64,000 nucleotides of DNA, from contig NZ_JAVYJB010000001.1 in the NCBI RefSeq assembly GCF_032490495.1, positions 62,001-126,000 on the forward strand. Reading direction: 5' to 3'. A program made the position numbers and the translations under genes. Source of the stretch: Pilosibacter fragilis (GTDB taxonomy: Bacteria; Bacillota; Clostridia; Lachnospirales; Lachnospiraceae). Under the pieces are notes generated by a model. It saw nothing but the letters and a program-made list of their open reading frames with translations, did no database searches and was not told where the DNA came from. How positions within the stretch are numbered: the first letter of the stretch is position 1; every line of letters begins with the position of its first letter. This document shows positions 1 through 8,988 of this stretch, one piece after another.

Positions 1-2
1 GC

Positions 3-104
3 CATTTCCGTCTCCAACCGGAAAATTCCTCGATGGATCCGATCATTCTTGATCAGGTCGAGATCCTTGGAAAGGTCATCGGTCTTTTCCGTATGATGAA
101 TTAA
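3..104 (+). CDS. lexA: LexA repressor, C-terminal fragment (window edge)
   Basis: The first 33 codons of the window read as the C-terminal end of an S24-family LexA repressor: a RLQPENSSMDPIIL stretch followed by the family ending VEILGKVIGLFRMM, then a stop. In LexA this is the last part of the autocleavage/dimerisation domain. The protein represses the SOS regulon by binding operator DNA until RecA filaments trigger its self-cleavage. The rest of the gene lies left of the window, so the catalytic Ser/Lys pair and the HTH are not visible. The identification rests on the short but characteristic C-terminal motif. Confidence 0.8.
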   Translation, partial: HFRLQPENSSMDPIILDQVEILGKVIGLFRMMN

Positions 105-250
105 ACCGATCTTTATTTTTACGGATAGTTCTTAAAGAATCGCTGTGATCCTCGAGGAACGTCTCTCCCCGCCGGAGACCTCACTCCCACCGTGATGAAC
201 TTGCGATGACTTGCCGTTCGAAAAAGGCAGACATCTTATATGGCTCAGAG

Positions 251-306
251 AAAAAGCCCCACTGGATATCTATGACTATACGACATCATTCGAGATCCGG
301 TGGGGC
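251..306 (-). terminator. Rho-independent terminator of the lipoprotein gene
   Basis: A 15-bp stem with two mismatches (GCCCCAC at the base), long loop and a run of five T on the minus strand. It lies just after the stop of the minus-strand lipoprotein gene and separates it from lexA. Confidence 0.75.
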
Positions 307-314
307 TTCATGTT

Positions 315-1046
315 TTATTGTATTTCAAATTCTGCCGGTACCGAATATACTCTTCCGTCTGGCAAATAGATCTCTTTTATCATTTTATATTTGCCTTTCT
401 GGAGTTCTCCGTATAACCATGCAAAATCTATATCCATAAACCGAGATTCTCCGGGTTCCAATTCGTAGGCAATCTCTATAAAACTATAATCTTCGGGTAA
501 AACCGGAAGTTTCTCCCAACTATCATCCCAAAAGGCCTCCATTGTATACGCTTCCCCATAGATTATCGTTTCATTGCTGACATTGGAAAGCTTCAGCTGA
601 AGGCTGTCAGAAGTTGCCAGCCTAATTCCCGCATGTACATAATCAAGATACTCCGCAGTTTCTTCCTTTGTAGCCTTTTCTGCTTCAAAGAGTGCAAAAC
701 CCGAATCATACTTTACATATAGTTTTTGAGGAAATTCCGGATCCCTGTAAACCTCCTGCCCTACGTTTAAGTGGGTGCCGTTTAAATCTTTTGTAGGGTA
801 TTCCAAATTATTCACAAAGGCTATCTGACCTAAAAACTCCCAGCTTCCCTTTTGTTGGAGATCAAAGCCGGTGGCATTATACAAATACAGGGAACCATCA
901 TAAAATAAAGAGATGCGTGGTACCTCTTCAGAAGCATAACCAGTAGGGGTGATCGTGTTTGTTTCCTGCGCTGCATTGGGTACAGTATGGCAGCCGGCCA
1001 GAAGCAGGCCGAAGATTCCAAATATGACTAATAATCTTTTTCTCAT
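315..1046 (-). CDS. Lipoprotein with Ig-like C-terminal domain
   Basis: A 243-residue exported lipoprotein. The start is placed at the ATG behind GGAGAGGTGGT. The N-terminus is a classic lipoprotein signal (MRKR, hydrophobic core, lipobox LLAGC), so the mature protein should be lipid-anchored through Cys at about residue 18. The C-terminal half has the pattern of the bacterial Ig-like lipoprotein domain common in Firmicutes: alternating hydrophobic strands, a YELEPGES turn, then a strand with DFAWLYGEL and KGKYKMIKEI. A TATAAT box at 1099-1104 with a poor -35 may be its promoter. Function unknown. It is divergent from the next gene, so it is not part of the acetylation operon. Confidence 0.75.
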   Translation of the reverse strand: MRKRLLVIFGIFGLLLAGCHTVPNAAQETNTITPTGYASEEVPRISLFYDGSLYLYNATGFDLQQKGSWEFLGQIAFVNNLEYPTKDLNGTHLNVGQEVYRDPEFPQKLYVKYDSGFALFEAEKATKEETAEYLDYVHAGIRLATSDSLQLKLSNVSNETIIYGEAYTMEAFWDDSWEKLPVLPEDYSFIEIAYELEPGESRFMDIDFAWLYGELQKGKYKMIKEIYLPDGRVYSVPAEFEIQ

Positions 1047-1251
1047 TACGACACCACCTCTCCATATGTTTGTATTACAAGACAACATCTCTATTATTAT
1101 TATAGATAAACTCATGACCGTATGCCATAAAGTTTTCCTTACATTTATCTTTACAATTCTTACTGTTCTTATACCCGCCTTGCTTTATACCTGTTTTTCT
1201 GAGATAATAAAGCCTGATATGCAAAAACCTATAATGAAAGGAATTTTCAAT

Positions 1252-1836
1252 ATGAAAAAAATAATTACAGCGCTTCTGACTCTTACCATGGCTGCTTCTC
1301 TGGCAGGATGCGGCAGCAAGCCTGCAGATGAACCGACGAAATCCCCGGAAACGGTGATTGAATCGGCGGTTGATTTTTATACAGAAGTTTGGGATGCTTT
1401 GGGCGAGGACAGACAGTTTGCGGCTGTAGGTGGTGATGCAGAGCACGAAGCGGAAGCGCCGGCAAAATTCGCCATGACTGATGAGAATAAGGAGACATTT
1501 GAGTATCTTCTTCATGTAAACGATGAGCTTTATGATATGCTGGATGATGATACAGCTACCCTGCAGCATATGATGAACACCAATACTTTCAGTTCTGCCT
1601 TTGCAAAGCTTAAGGATACCTCGAAAGCCGAAAAATTTGCCGAGGATTACAAAGCTGAGATTCAGGGTCAGCACTGGATGTGCGGATTCCCGGATAAAGT
1701 GGTTGTCATCTCGGTTGCGGATTATGTCATGATGGCATATGGCGCTGAGGAATGTGTCGATGATCTGGTTGAGGCCTGCTCGGAAGTGGCACCGGATTCC
1801 ACCGTTCTGGTGGATGCACCGGCTGTACTTGATTAG
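1252..1836 (+). CDS. Lipoprotein heading the acetyltransferase operon
   Basis: A 194-residue lipoprotein with signal MKKIITALLTLTMAASLAGC, so it is lipidated at Cys20. The mature part is acidic and helical and I do not recognise a family in it. The gene ends 9 bases before the MBOAT gene, whose ribosome site (AGGAGG) sits between them, so the two are almost certainly cotranscribed. By analogy with other Lachnospiraceae loci that pair a small lipoprotein with MBOAT and DHHW genes, it may assist polysaccharide acetylation at the outer face of the membrane. That role is inference from position only. Confidence 0.7.
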   Translation: MKKIITALLTLTMAASLAGCGSKPADEPTKSPETVIESAVDFYTEVWDALGEDRQFAAVGGDAEHEAEAPAKFAMTDENKETFEYLLHVNDELYDMLDDDTATLQHMMNTNTFSSAFAKLKDTSKAEKFAEDYKAEIQGQHWMCGFPDKVVVISVADYVMMAYGAEECVDDLVEACSEVAPDSTVLVDAPAVLD

Positions 1837-1845
1837 GAGGAACCT

Positions 1846-3249
1846 ATGCTTTTTTCGAGCATACCATTTTTATTCTGGTTTCTGCCCGGTGTCCTGATCC
1901 TCTATGCAGCAGCACCGGGATCATTGAAAAATACGGTTCTCCTGCTTTCCAGCCTTTTTTTCTATGGCTGGGGAGAACCGAGGTATGTGATTTGGATGAT
2001 GCTTGCCATCCTGATGGCTTATATATTTGGATTGCTGATCGAGCGTTATCAGAGTGTTCCGAAGCTTGCCAGGCTTTTTCTCGCACTTTCGGTTTCATCC
2101 AGCCTTCTCATGCTTGGCTATTTTAAATACGCAGATTTTTTTATCCGTAATGTAAATGCCGTCACCGGATGTTCGATTTCCCTGCTTAACATCACACTTC
2201 CCATCGGAATCAGCTTTTATACCTTCCAGATACTCAGCTATACGGTGGATGTATACAGGCAGGATGTGAAAGCCCAGAGAAATCTGATAGACCTGGCTAC
2301 ATATGTGGCACTCTTTCCTCAGCTGATCGCCGGTCCCATCGTCCGTTATTCGGATATTGCAGAACAGTTGAAGGGGCGTATTCATACTATGGGTAAGACG
2401 GCCCAGGGAATCCGTCGATTTATCTTAGGACTCGGCAAGAAGATTCTGATCGCCAATCTGCTTGGAGAATTGTGCAGCATCTTCCGGGCTTCGGATGATA
2501 AATCGGTACTTTTCTTCTGGCTCTATGCAGTTGCCTATACCCTTCATGTATATTTTGATTTTTCAGGATACAGCGATATGGCCATCGGACTTGGAAAGCT
2601 ATTTGGATTTGATTTTCTGGAAAATTTTAATTATCCTTTTATCTCGAAAAGTATAACTGAATTCTGGCGTCGCTGGCATATGTCTCTCGGCATCTGGTTT
2701 CGGGATTATGTCTATATTCCTCTGGGAGGCAGTCGTGTATGTTTACCGCGGCATCTGTTTAATATATTTCTGGTCTGGATGCTGACGGGCTTCTGGCATG
2801 GTGCCGCCTGGAATTTCGTAATCTGGGGACTTTATTTTGCTCTGCTGCTGATTCTGGAGAAGATATGGCTTCTGGAAATCCTTAAAAAGAGCCATGTCTT
2901 AAACCGCATCTATGTATTGACTGCTGCTGTAATCAGTTTTGTGATCTTTGATGCCACTGATATGTCCCAGGCATTCTCGTACCTGAAAGCCATGTTTGGA
3001 ACAGGCGGATATCCATTGACTTCTGCAGCATCCAGCTACTATTTCCGCAGCTATTTTGTGGTCTTGATGATAGCCCTGCTTGGTGCGACACCGATTCCAA
3101 AGTCCTTTTGCAGACGGATCCAGCAATGGAAAACAGGAACAGCAGTTATGTTATTCGCAGAACCACTGGCACTTTCAGCCCTGCTGCTTATCTGTACGGC
3201 TTTTCTGGTGGATGGCTCCTTTAACCCATTTCTTTATTTCAGGTTTTAG
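1846..3249 (+). CDS. MBOAT-family O-acyltransferase (AlgI/DltB-like)
   Basis: A 467-residue polytopic membrane protein of the MBOAT family. Family signatures seen in order: LPIGISFYTFQILSYTVDVY, FPQLIAGPIVRYSDI, the conserved WRRWHMSLGIWFRDYVYIPL block, and GFWHGAAWNF near residue 316, which carries the proposed active-site histidine. AlgI-type proteins move acetyl groups across the membrane for O-acetylation of exopolysaccharide or cell-wall polymer. The start follows AGGAGGAACCT. The DHHW protein encoded 28 bases downstream is the usual extracytoplasmic partner that transfers the acetyl group. The actual acceptor polymer cannot be told from sequence. Confidence 0.92.
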   Translation: MLFSSIPFLFWFLPGVLILYAAAPGSLKNTVLLLSSLFFYGWGEPRYVIWMMLAILMAYIFGLLIERYQSVPKLARLFLALSVSSSLLMLGYFKYADFFIRNVNAVTGCSISLLNITLPIGISFYTFQILSYTVDVYRQDVKAQRNLIDLATYVALFPQLIAGPIVRYSDIAEQLKGRIHTMGKTAQGIRRFILGLGKKILIANLLGELCSIFRASDDKSVLFFWLYAVAYTLHVYFDFSGYSDMAIGLGKLFGFDFLENFNYPFISKSITEFWRRWHMSLGIWFRDYVYIPLGGSRVCLPRHLFNIFLVWMLTGFWHGAAWNFVIWGLYFALLLILEKIWLLEILKKSHVLNRIYVLTAAVISFVIFDATDMSQAFSYLKAMFGTGGYPLTSAASSYYFRSYFVVLMIALLGATPIPKSFCRRIQQWKTGTAVMLFAEPLALSALLLICTAFLVDGSFNPFLYFRF

Positions 3250-3277
3250 AAATTCTGGGGTTGGGAAGGAATGATAG

Positions 3278-4429
3278 ATGATAGAATATAAGAATATAAA
3301 AAGCATAAAGAATACAAAAAATATCAATCATATAAATAACATGAACACCATAGTTACAGTGGTTGTGCTGGGAGTCGTATTTGTTAGCCTTACCATGGCG
3401 TCCTGGCTGCTGCCGCCCCAGGAGTTTTCTGACAACGAACGGCGAAAGCTTGCACAGCGCCCGAAGTTTTCCCTGGATACCATGTCCGATGGAAGCTTTA
3501 TGACGGAATTTGAAAAGTATACTCTTGATCAATTTCCGCTGCGGGATCAGTTCCGGACATTGAAAGCCTATACTACCTACGATGTGTTTGGTCAGCTTGA
3601 TAATCATGATATTTATATACAGGATGGTTATGCAGCAAAGCTTGAATATCCGCTTCAAATGGATTCTCTGGAACATGCAGCGGACCGGTTTGCATATATC
3701 TATGAGAAATATCTGGCTGGCAAGGAGATGAATATCTATCTCTCCATTGTCCCGGATAAAAGCTACTTTCTTGCGGAGAAACATGGATACCTCTCCACGG
3801 ACTATGAAAAACTGTTCCATGTGATGCGGAATCACATGAACTACGCAGACTATATCGATATCACAGGAACGCTGGATATTACGGATTACTATAAGACAGA
3901 TACCCATTGGCGTCAGGAGAAGCTTCCAGATACGGCAGCTGTTCTTGCGGAGGGCATGGGGACATCTATCTCCGGAGCTTACACAGAATATGCGCTGGAT
4001 GTCCCTTTTTATGGTGTATATTATGGTCTGTCTGCTCTTCCACTGCCGCCGGAAACGCTATATTATTTATCCAATGATGTTTTAGATGGCTGTATCGTGA
4101 CCAATCATGAGGATCAGACGATGGGTTCCATCTACAATATGGAGAAAAAATCCGGCAAAGATCCTTATGAGATCTTTCTTTCCGGTCCCCGCTCTCTGAT
4201 AACCATCGAGAATCCGAACTGTGAATCGGACAAAGAGCTTGTCATTTTCCGGGATTCCTTTGGCAGCAGTATCGCGCCTCTTCTTTCGGAAGGGTATGCC
4301 AAAATCACTCTGGTGGATATCCGGTATCTGAGGGCAGATTTACTTGAACGTTTTATAGAATTTAAGAATCAGGATGTACTGTTTCTGTACAGTACATCGG
4401 TACTGAATCATAGTGAGACATTGACCTGA
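3278..4429 (+). CDS. DHHW-family protein (AlgX/AlgJ-like, SGNH-type)
   Basis: A 383-residue protein with one N-terminal membrane segment (about residues 25-45) and an extracytoplasmic domain. It carries the DTHW motif (near residue 208) and a late FRDSFGSS block with the candidate nucleophilic serine, the two hallmarks of the DHHW/AlgX-AlgJ group of SGNH-like acetyltransferases. These act outside the membrane, receiving acetyl groups from an MBOAT protein and placing them on polysaccharide. It sits immediately downstream of the MBOAT gene and is the last gene of the operon. Confidence in the pairing is high; the substrate is unknown. Confidence 0.85.
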   Translation: MIEYKNIKSIKNTKNINHINNMNTIVTVVVLGVVFVSLTMASWLLPPQEFSDNERRKLAQRPKFSLDTMSDGSFMTEFEKYTLDQFPLRDQFRTLKAYTTYDVFGQLDNHDIYIQDGYAAKLEYPLQMDSLEHAADRFAYIYEKYLAGKEMNIYLSIVPDKSYFLAEKHGYLSTDYEKLFHVMRNHMNYADYIDITGTLDITDYYKTDTHWRQEKLPDTAAVLAEGMGTSISGAYTEYALDVPFYGVYYGLSALPLPPETLYYLSNDVLDGCIVTNHEDQTMGSIYNMEKKSGKDPYEIFLSGPRSLITIENPNCESDKELVIFRDSFGSSIAPLLSEGYAKITLVDIRYLRADLLERFIEFKNQDVLFLYSTSVLNHSETLT

Positions 4430-4620
4430 TTGTAAACCTTGCAGAAGCATTGATCTGCCAAAATCAAAACAGATTTTACTCGCCCACCTTCTATTGTCCA
4501 TGCCAATCAGCTTTCTAAATAAACCGTCCGGCCGGATAAATTTCGCTGTTCAATCCGCTGCGTTCGTGATAGAATGAAAGCAAGTGTTTCGGGATAGTAC
4601 AGAATCATGGAGGGATGCAA

Positions 4621-4938
4621 ATGGAACCGATGTATTTGTCAATCCAGCCCGTGGAAACCGGGAAGCGGATAAAGCAGCTGCTTTCGGAGCAAAACTATAC
4701 GATCCGCGAGATCCAGGGTGCGTTCGGCTTTGAAAACCCACAGGCAATCTATAAGTGGATCGCCGGAAAATCGCTGCCGAGCCTGGACAACTTTATCATT
4801 CTCAGCAGATTATTACATACCAGTATTGAAAATATCCTCGTCATTGACGGGGATATTCCTCGTTTATGGGTCAGTTTAAACCAGTGGTTCAATGACATCT
4901 TCTCTCTCCTGCCTTATAATCGTGTCATAAGGAAGTGA
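4621..4938 (+). CDS. XRE-family HTH regulator
   Basis: A 105-residue small DNA-binding protein. GGAGGG at 4609-4614 touches an upstream ATG at 4615, leaving no spacing, whereas the ATG at 4621 is 6 bases away, so I chose 4621. Residues about 15-65 form an XRE-type helix-turn-helix (RIKQLLSEQNYTIREIQGAF, then a recognition helix with FENPQAIYKW, and PSLDNFIILSRLLHTSIENIL). The tail is short and hydrophobic. It begins an accessory cluster of short genes, with the next gene 22 bases downstream. Targets unknown. Confidence 0.8.
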   Translation: MEPMYLSIQPVETGKRIKQLLSEQNYTIREIQGAFGFENPQAIYKWIAGKSLPSLDNFIILSRLLHTSIENILVIDGDIPRLWVSLNQWFNDIFSLLPYNRVIRK

Positions 4939-4960
4939 TGCGAAGGAGGCGAAACACATT

Positions 4961-5473
4961 ATGAAAATAACTTCGGCTTATGCCAATAAACTGCTCAAAA
5001 GTCTGGCGGACGAAAAATCTTACTGGGAGGCCCAGGAAGCGTCATCCCGCACTTACGTTGCCGCTGTCGGCGAGGAACCGGTCATCCCGAAATATGACTA
5101 TTCCGCCGTTTCTGAGACGTTAAAAGAAATCGACCGAAAAGCCGTCATCATCAAGCACGCCCTGAACCTGGCCAATGCCACCGCAAAGATCAGGGTAGGC
5201 GATACGGAAATGAGTGTCGACAGCATTCTGGTAAGAATCGCACAACTTAGCTCCCGCAAAGCGACTCTGGACACCATGCGGAAATATCTGCCAAAAATGA
5301 GGGAATCTTCCCATGCATTCAGCTCCAGAAATGCCGTTCCTGAATACCGCTACACCAATTATGATCCAGAACTGGTAAAACGTGATTATGAATGCATCTC
5401 CGGTGAGATCATGGAAATGCAGATTGCCCTTGACCGGTACAATCAGACTTTCCTGTTTGAAGCGGACATTTAA
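4961..5473 (+). CDS. Small coiled-coil protein, resembles DIP1984 group
   Basis: A 170-residue, mostly helical and charged protein preceded by AAGGAGG. Heptad-like helices cover about residues 1-35, 50-70 and 130-165. The middle has IRVGDTEMSVDSILVRIAQLSSRKATLD. This layout recalls the DIP1984/septicolysin-like group of small cytosolic proteins, but the resemblance is general and I would not assign a function. It is probably cotranscribed with the XRE gene 22 bases upstream. Confidence 0.65.
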   Translation: MKITSAYANKLLKSLADEKSYWEAQEASSRTYVAAVGEEPVIPKYDYSAVSETLKEIDRKAVIIKHALNLANATAKIRVGDTEMSVDSILVRIAQLSSRKATLDTMRKYLPKMRESSHAFSSRNAVPEYRYTNYDPELVKRDYECISGEIMEMQIALDRYNQTFLFEADI

Positions 5474-5735
5474 ATGATTTTTCCGTACAGGGTCATTTTA
5501 AAAATGCAGATGGTCTTGTTAATGTTCAGTGGCATAGATTATTTTGTTATCTTTTATCCATTGTATCTTTCGGTTCATGGTAAATTAATTCAAAAAATAA
5601 AAAGGTAAACAATTCCCCTGTAGAAAACCCGTGAGTGATCACGCCGGTGCCAGGGTACGGTTTCAGGCACCACGGCTGCGGAATGCAAATTTCGCAGCAT
5701 TTTCCTTACAGACAGCTATCACAAAGGAGGAGCCT

Positions 5736-6047
5736 ATGAAAAATTTTCTGAGACTGGACGGCCGGTCCATCCTGTCCGTCCCATATATGTACATCGACCA
5801 CAAGGACTATCTTGCAGATTCCCTGCTCACACAGAACCATGTTTCCGTGCGGTTCGGAAGTGAATTCTCACGGGACAATTCCCCGTACCACATCATTATC
5901 TGCAAAGTCAGAAAGAAAGATATGGCGGAATTTGAGAAATCCATGGAATTGCTGTGCAACAAGATGCTTCTTTTCGGACACAACGATTACATGGAATTCT
6001 GCAATAACATCATGGAAACACTGGGACAGAATCGAGGTGCCGCATGA
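5736..6047 (+). CDS. Hypothetical protein, 103 aa
   Basis: A 103-residue cytosolic protein with a strong ribosome site (AAAGGAGG, 5 bases before the ATG). I do not recognise a family. It reads as a compact alpha/beta domain (YHIIICKVRKKDMAEFEKSMELL). Its stop overlaps the next start by ATGA, which implies translational coupling. The 260 bases before it (5474-5735) hold no ORF with a ribosome site and no structure I can name. Confidence 0.6.
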   Translation: MKNFLRLDGRSILSVPYMYIDHKDYLADSLLTQNHVSVRFGSEFSRDNSPYHIIICKVRKKDMAEFEKSMELLCNKMLLFGHNDYMEFCNNIMETLGQNRGAA

Positions 6048-6295
6048 AGAAATCATTTGTTCCGATCAGCAAACAGAGTAAGAAAGCACAAAAGACATAC
6101 CATTCCGCACAGCGTTCTACCTGGGGAATTTTGAACCCGGCAACGCGGACCATGCCGAACGGCAAGGCATATTACCGGAAGAAACAGAAAGCCCATGACA
6201 GAAGCGGCAGGGAATCCTCCTTCGATTCCCCACCTCTTCCTTTTTGTCCGTCCCTGCATATCAATCCCACAGGTTCCGAAAATACTTCGTCATAA
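6044..6295 (+). CDS. Small basic hypothetical protein, coupled to upstream gene
   Basis: An 83-residue protein starting in an ATGA overlap with the 103-aa gene. The first 50 residues are strongly basic (KKSFVPISKQSKKAQKTYH, then a lysine/arginine patch after TRTMPNGKAYY), typical of a nucleic-acid binder. The last 30 residues are proline/serine-rich and run 35 bases into the convergent minus-strand gene. A small GGGAATC/GATTCCC hairpin at 6213-6233 lies inside the 3' end. The C-terminal part may be read-through sequence, so the true end is uncertain. Confidence 0.5.
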   Translation: MKKSFVPISKQSKKAQKTYHSAQRSTWGILNPATRTMPNGKAYYRKKQKAHDRSGRESSFDSPPLPFCPSLHINPTGSENTSS

Positions 6296-6905
6296 GCTCC
6301 ATGCCCTGCTTCAGGCACTGGTCCCGATACTCACGCAGTTCGCCCTCTGCCGCCAGCCACTTTCCCGAGATTTCTACATATTCCGGCACATCGCTCATCA
6401 TATACAACCGGTGTGTATGCTCCCGCTTTTCTCTCGCAATCTCCTCTTCCGTCTTCAGCTTCTCACCGAACATGCCGTATTTTGTCGTGAATTCTTCCTG
6501 TGCCAGGTCATGCTCTTCCTCATACAGATTCTTCTTTCTGCATGTATCCTCATTTGCTTCCCGGAACAGAAATTCCATTCTTCCCAGAATACGATCCCAT
6601 TTCCGGATATTTTCTTCTTCCGGTCCTTCAAAGAAGCTGGGATAACCATGGCTGTTGACACGAAGGTCATGAATCATGTTCGGAACAACCGTAAGAAACC
6701 ATTGGTCAATCGACCAGATGTCACGGTAACAGTATCCGTACCGCAGTCTTTGATAAATACAGATGACGTCCTCTTTCCATATGGAAATCCTTTCCCATAA
6801 TGATTCTTTCTTCCGATGTGACAGGAAAACGGAACATTCTTCCTTGTAACTCTTTCTGTTTTCCTTCGGACTCATTCGCTTTGCAATTCTCTTTACAGTA
6901 TCCAT
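6261..6905 (-). CDS. Hypothetical protein, 214 aa
   Basis: A 214-residue charged, helix-rich protein with a good ribosome site (AAAGGAG, 9 bases before ATG). No membrane segment and no recognised domain. A long predicted helix spans about residues 110-165 (many Glu/Lys/Arg), followed by YMMSDVPEYVEISGKWLAAEGELREYRDQ. Tryptophan-rich segments near residues 35-70 suggest a folded N-terminal domain. It is the last of a run of minus-strand accessory genes and is convergent with the small basic gene. Confidence 0.6.
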   Translation of the reverse strand: MDTVKRIAKRMSPKENRKSYKEECSVFLSHRKKESLWERISIWKEDVICIYQRLRYGYCYRDIWSIDQWFLTVVPNMIHDLRVNSHGYPSFFEGPEEENIRKWDRILGRMEFLFREANEDTCRKKNLYEEEHDLAQEEFTTKYGMFGEKLKTEEEIAREKREHTHRLYMMSDVPEYVEISGKWLAAEGELREYRDQCLKQGMELMTKYFRNLWD

Positions 6906-7056
6906 GGACAGTTTCTCCTTTCCCGTAATATCCCTGATACGACAGTTATATCACGGCACAGGAAAAACTGCATTGAACCTGCGGTTTAATTCTTGCGAAT
7001 ATACGAAAGACAATCCCTACCTAAGCAGAGACTGCCTTTCTTTTGCTATTCAAAAA

Positions 7057-7146
7057 TCATGTTTTTGCACGGGTTATTCCACCAACTTTAATATCCTGCA
7101 ATTCCATCACCTCATCGGCATCCATATATGCATAATTTTCTCCCAT
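7057..7146 (-). CDS. Short ORF, possible truncated HTH/excisionase-like
   Basis: A 29-codon reading frame with an excellent ribosome site (AAAGGAGA, 6 bases before ATG). Its product (YMDADEVMELQDIKVGGITRAKT) resembles the first helix of small excisionase-type HTH proteins but stops before the recognition helix. It could be a leader peptide or a relic of a longer gene. It starts 22 bases after the PARG-like gene ends. The rest of 6906-7167 shows nothing else. Confidence 0.35.
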   Translation of the reverse strand: MGENYAYMDADEVMELQDIKVGGITRAKT

Positions 7147-7167
7147 CGCTTGTCTCCTTTCAATTCT

Positions 7168-8007
7168 TTACGCTCCCATCACCCGCTTAAACACTTTGAA
7201 GTTCGTATCATCCCGCGGCGGGCAATAGACCGCAAATTCAATGGTTTTAAATGCGTACAGATAATCCGCAATCACTTCTTTGGCAGCACGCGCCACCACT
7301 TCCGGCTTATTCTGAAATGCTCCGCATCCGAATGCGCCCAGAATCACCACTTCGTCACCGTTCAGTACGGCAACATCCAGAATCCTGGTCAGCCTCTTCT
7401 TATGGATTTCCAGGAGTTCCCGGTCACTGACTTTTACCGCCCGGTCGCCGTTACCCTGGTTGAACCGGTTGCTCGGCCGTTCCCGCAGGTTCGGTGCTGC
7501 ACAGGTGATCACATCCACTTCATACCAGTCTTTTTCATCCATCAGCTTCGGCTTGTTCGTATCTGTCTTAAATACAGTCACATCCGGCGTATAGATGATA
7601 TCCGCATTGTTGATCGGATTCTTTTCATTCCGATGAGGGTAATAGAATCCTTTCATCATTTCCGGTACGCTCAGGCAGAAATACAGGCCGGAACACCGAC
7701 ACAGACATTCCTCCTGTGCGCTGGATCCTCTTGTCACGCCGCCGCCCGGATTTGTGGCAGAGGCAAAGTTATGTACCGCCACCTTCTGACCTGCATAATC
7801 TGCAGCCGCCTCGAAAGTCCGCTTTGTGGATACAACAATCTTCGCTTCATCTTCAAAGCGTGCCTTATCCACGGCAGACAGCTCCTCTTCTTCCAGAATG
7901 AGTTTCTGGTTTTTCACCGACCGTGCAAGAACTTCCTTAATCTTTCCGTTTGTCTCGCACAGCTTTTTAGTATCTTCAAAAACCTCTACATTCTCAAAAC
8001 TGCTCAT
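7168..8007 (-). CDS. TIGR02452-family macrodomain protein (bacterial-type PARG)
   Basis: A 279-residue protein of the TIGR02452/DUF2263 family, a microbial poly(ADP-ribose) glycohydrolase-like macrodomain. The PARG signature GGG-x(6-8)-QEE is present: NPGGGVTRGSSAQEE near residues 87-101, with the adjacent catalytic Glu pair. A second conserved block, LGAFGCGAFQNKP near residues 223-235, forms the ADP-ribose pocket. Family members hydrolyse ADP-ribose linkages on proteins or nucleic acid. The length is normal for the family. It sits in an accessory cluster with a decayed Fic gene nearby, so a part in toxin or phage-related ADP-ribosylation turnover is possible but unproven. Confidence 0.88.
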   Translation of the reverse strand: MSSFENVEVFEDTKKLCETNGKIKEVLARSVKNQKLILEEEELSAVDKARFEDEAKIVVSTKRTFEAAADYAGQKVAVHNFASATNPGGGVTRGSSAQEECLCRCSGLYFCLSVPEMMKGFYYPHRNEKNPINNADIIYTPDVTVFKTDTNKPKLMDEKDWYEVDVITCAAPNLRERPSNRFNQGNGDRAVKVSDRELLEIHKKRLTRILDVAVLNGDEVVILGAFGCGAFQNKPEVVARAAKEVIADYLYAFKTIEFAVYCPPRDDTNFKVFKRVMGA

Positions 8008-8106
8008 ATGTTTATCATTCCTTTTTCTCTCTGTTAATTTCAGATCTAACGCTATGAAAACGGCCGCGGAATCGCTCCCGCAGCCCAGTACCTGGCATTG
8101 TCTGCC

Positions 8107-8463
8107 TTACATGCCATCATCACGAAAATACTCGTTTACCATACGTAACAGCAAAATCATATCCACTTCTGATACGCATGATGCATCCAGCTCAAACTCA
8201 TAGACGCTGTTCTTTGTTCTGATTGTCAATGAACCATCTTCCACCTGGATACTTCCGTAGGTTGTATGCAGGTATTTGCCGGGACATTTACTTGCCGGAC
8301 TTGTGAAAAAGTAAATCATATACTTCTCATACCGGCTGTCGGATTTATAGACCATGATCAGTCCTAGCTGATCCATATACGGTATCCGCCAATCCATGTA
8401 TTTCCGACCGTTCTTATCTTCTGCTTTACGCAGGATTCCCAATGCCGACTGATCCAAATGCAT
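8107..8463 (-). CDS. Hypothetical protein, 118 aa
   Basis: A 118-residue cytosolic protein, ribosome site AAGGAGT eight bases before the ATG. It reads as a beta-rich domain (LGLIMVYKSDS, YMIYFFTSPASKCPGKYLH, DGSLTIRTKNSVYEFELD). No family recognised. It lies 21 bases after the zinc-ribbon gene, so the pair is likely cotranscribed. Confidence 0.6.
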   Translation of the reverse strand: MHLDQSALGILRKAEDKNGRKYMDWRIPYMDQLGLIMVYKSDSRYEKYMIYFFTSPASKCPGKYLHTTYGSIQVEDGSLTIRTKNSVYEFELDASCVSEVDMILLLRMVNEYFRDDGM

Positions 8464-8484
8464 CTCATCAACTCCTTAATCTTA

Positions 8485-8781
8485 TCACACGGGTATTTCG
8501 CCGACCGCCGCAATAAAATCCCGATCCCGGTATCCGACTTCGTCGAATTTCCGCAGCCCGGCTTCCGCTTCAAATACGTGACCGCAGCAACAACACTTAA
8601 GCTTTCGTGTAACAACAATTCCCGGCTCGCCCAGAAGTAACTCCAAGGATGATTTTCCCTCACTGGCTGCCACATACGCATCCATCTTCGCCTGTTCCTC
8701 ATCCGTCAGCTGGATATGCCACCAATTATGTTCCTCATGGCACTTGGGACACGGCGGGTTGATTTTATAAAGCCTTCCCAT
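8485..8781 (-). CDS. Small zinc-ribbon protein
   Basis: A 98-residue protein with two cysteine pairs, CPKC near residue 11 and CCCC (as CxxC) near residue 63, spaced as in a zinc ribbon, with HxW residues following the first pair (EEHNWWHIQL). AAAGGAGA precedes the start. Small zinc ribbons of this kind occur in phage and mobile-element clusters, often as nucleic-acid or protein adaptors. Role unknown. First gene of a two-gene unit with the 118-aa protein. Confidence 0.6.
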   Translation of the reverse strand: MGRLYKINPPCPKCHEEHNWWHIQLTDEEQAKMDAYVAASEGKSSLELLLGEPGIVVTRKLKCCCCGHVFEAEAGLRKFDEVGYRDRDFIAAVGEIPV

Positions 8782-8806
8782 AGTCTGGTCTCCTTTCGAT
8801 TTTCAC

Positions 8807-8929
8807 TCACTTTGAATTCTTTGCAAATCTTGACAGCATTTTCGCTATCTCGTTCTTTGTAATCTCCGAAACCAGAGAGAGAATTTTAATATCTTCCTCT
8901 GTTAATTCATCGTGATAAAACACAAGCAT
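8807..8929 (-). CDS. Possible 40-aa ORF
   Basis: A 40-codon frame giving an amphipathic helical peptide (ELTEEDIKILSLVSEITKNEIAKML). The ribosome site is weak (GAGAA directly before the ATG). It may be the tail of a lost regulator gene rather than an independent gene. Confidence 0.25.
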   Translation of the reverse strand: MLVFYHDELTEEDIKILSLVSEITKNEIAKMLSRFAKNSK

Positions 8930-8988
8930 TTCTCACAGCAGTATTTGCTGGTGAGAATCTCAGGGACAAGTATTGCAATCCGTGCTTT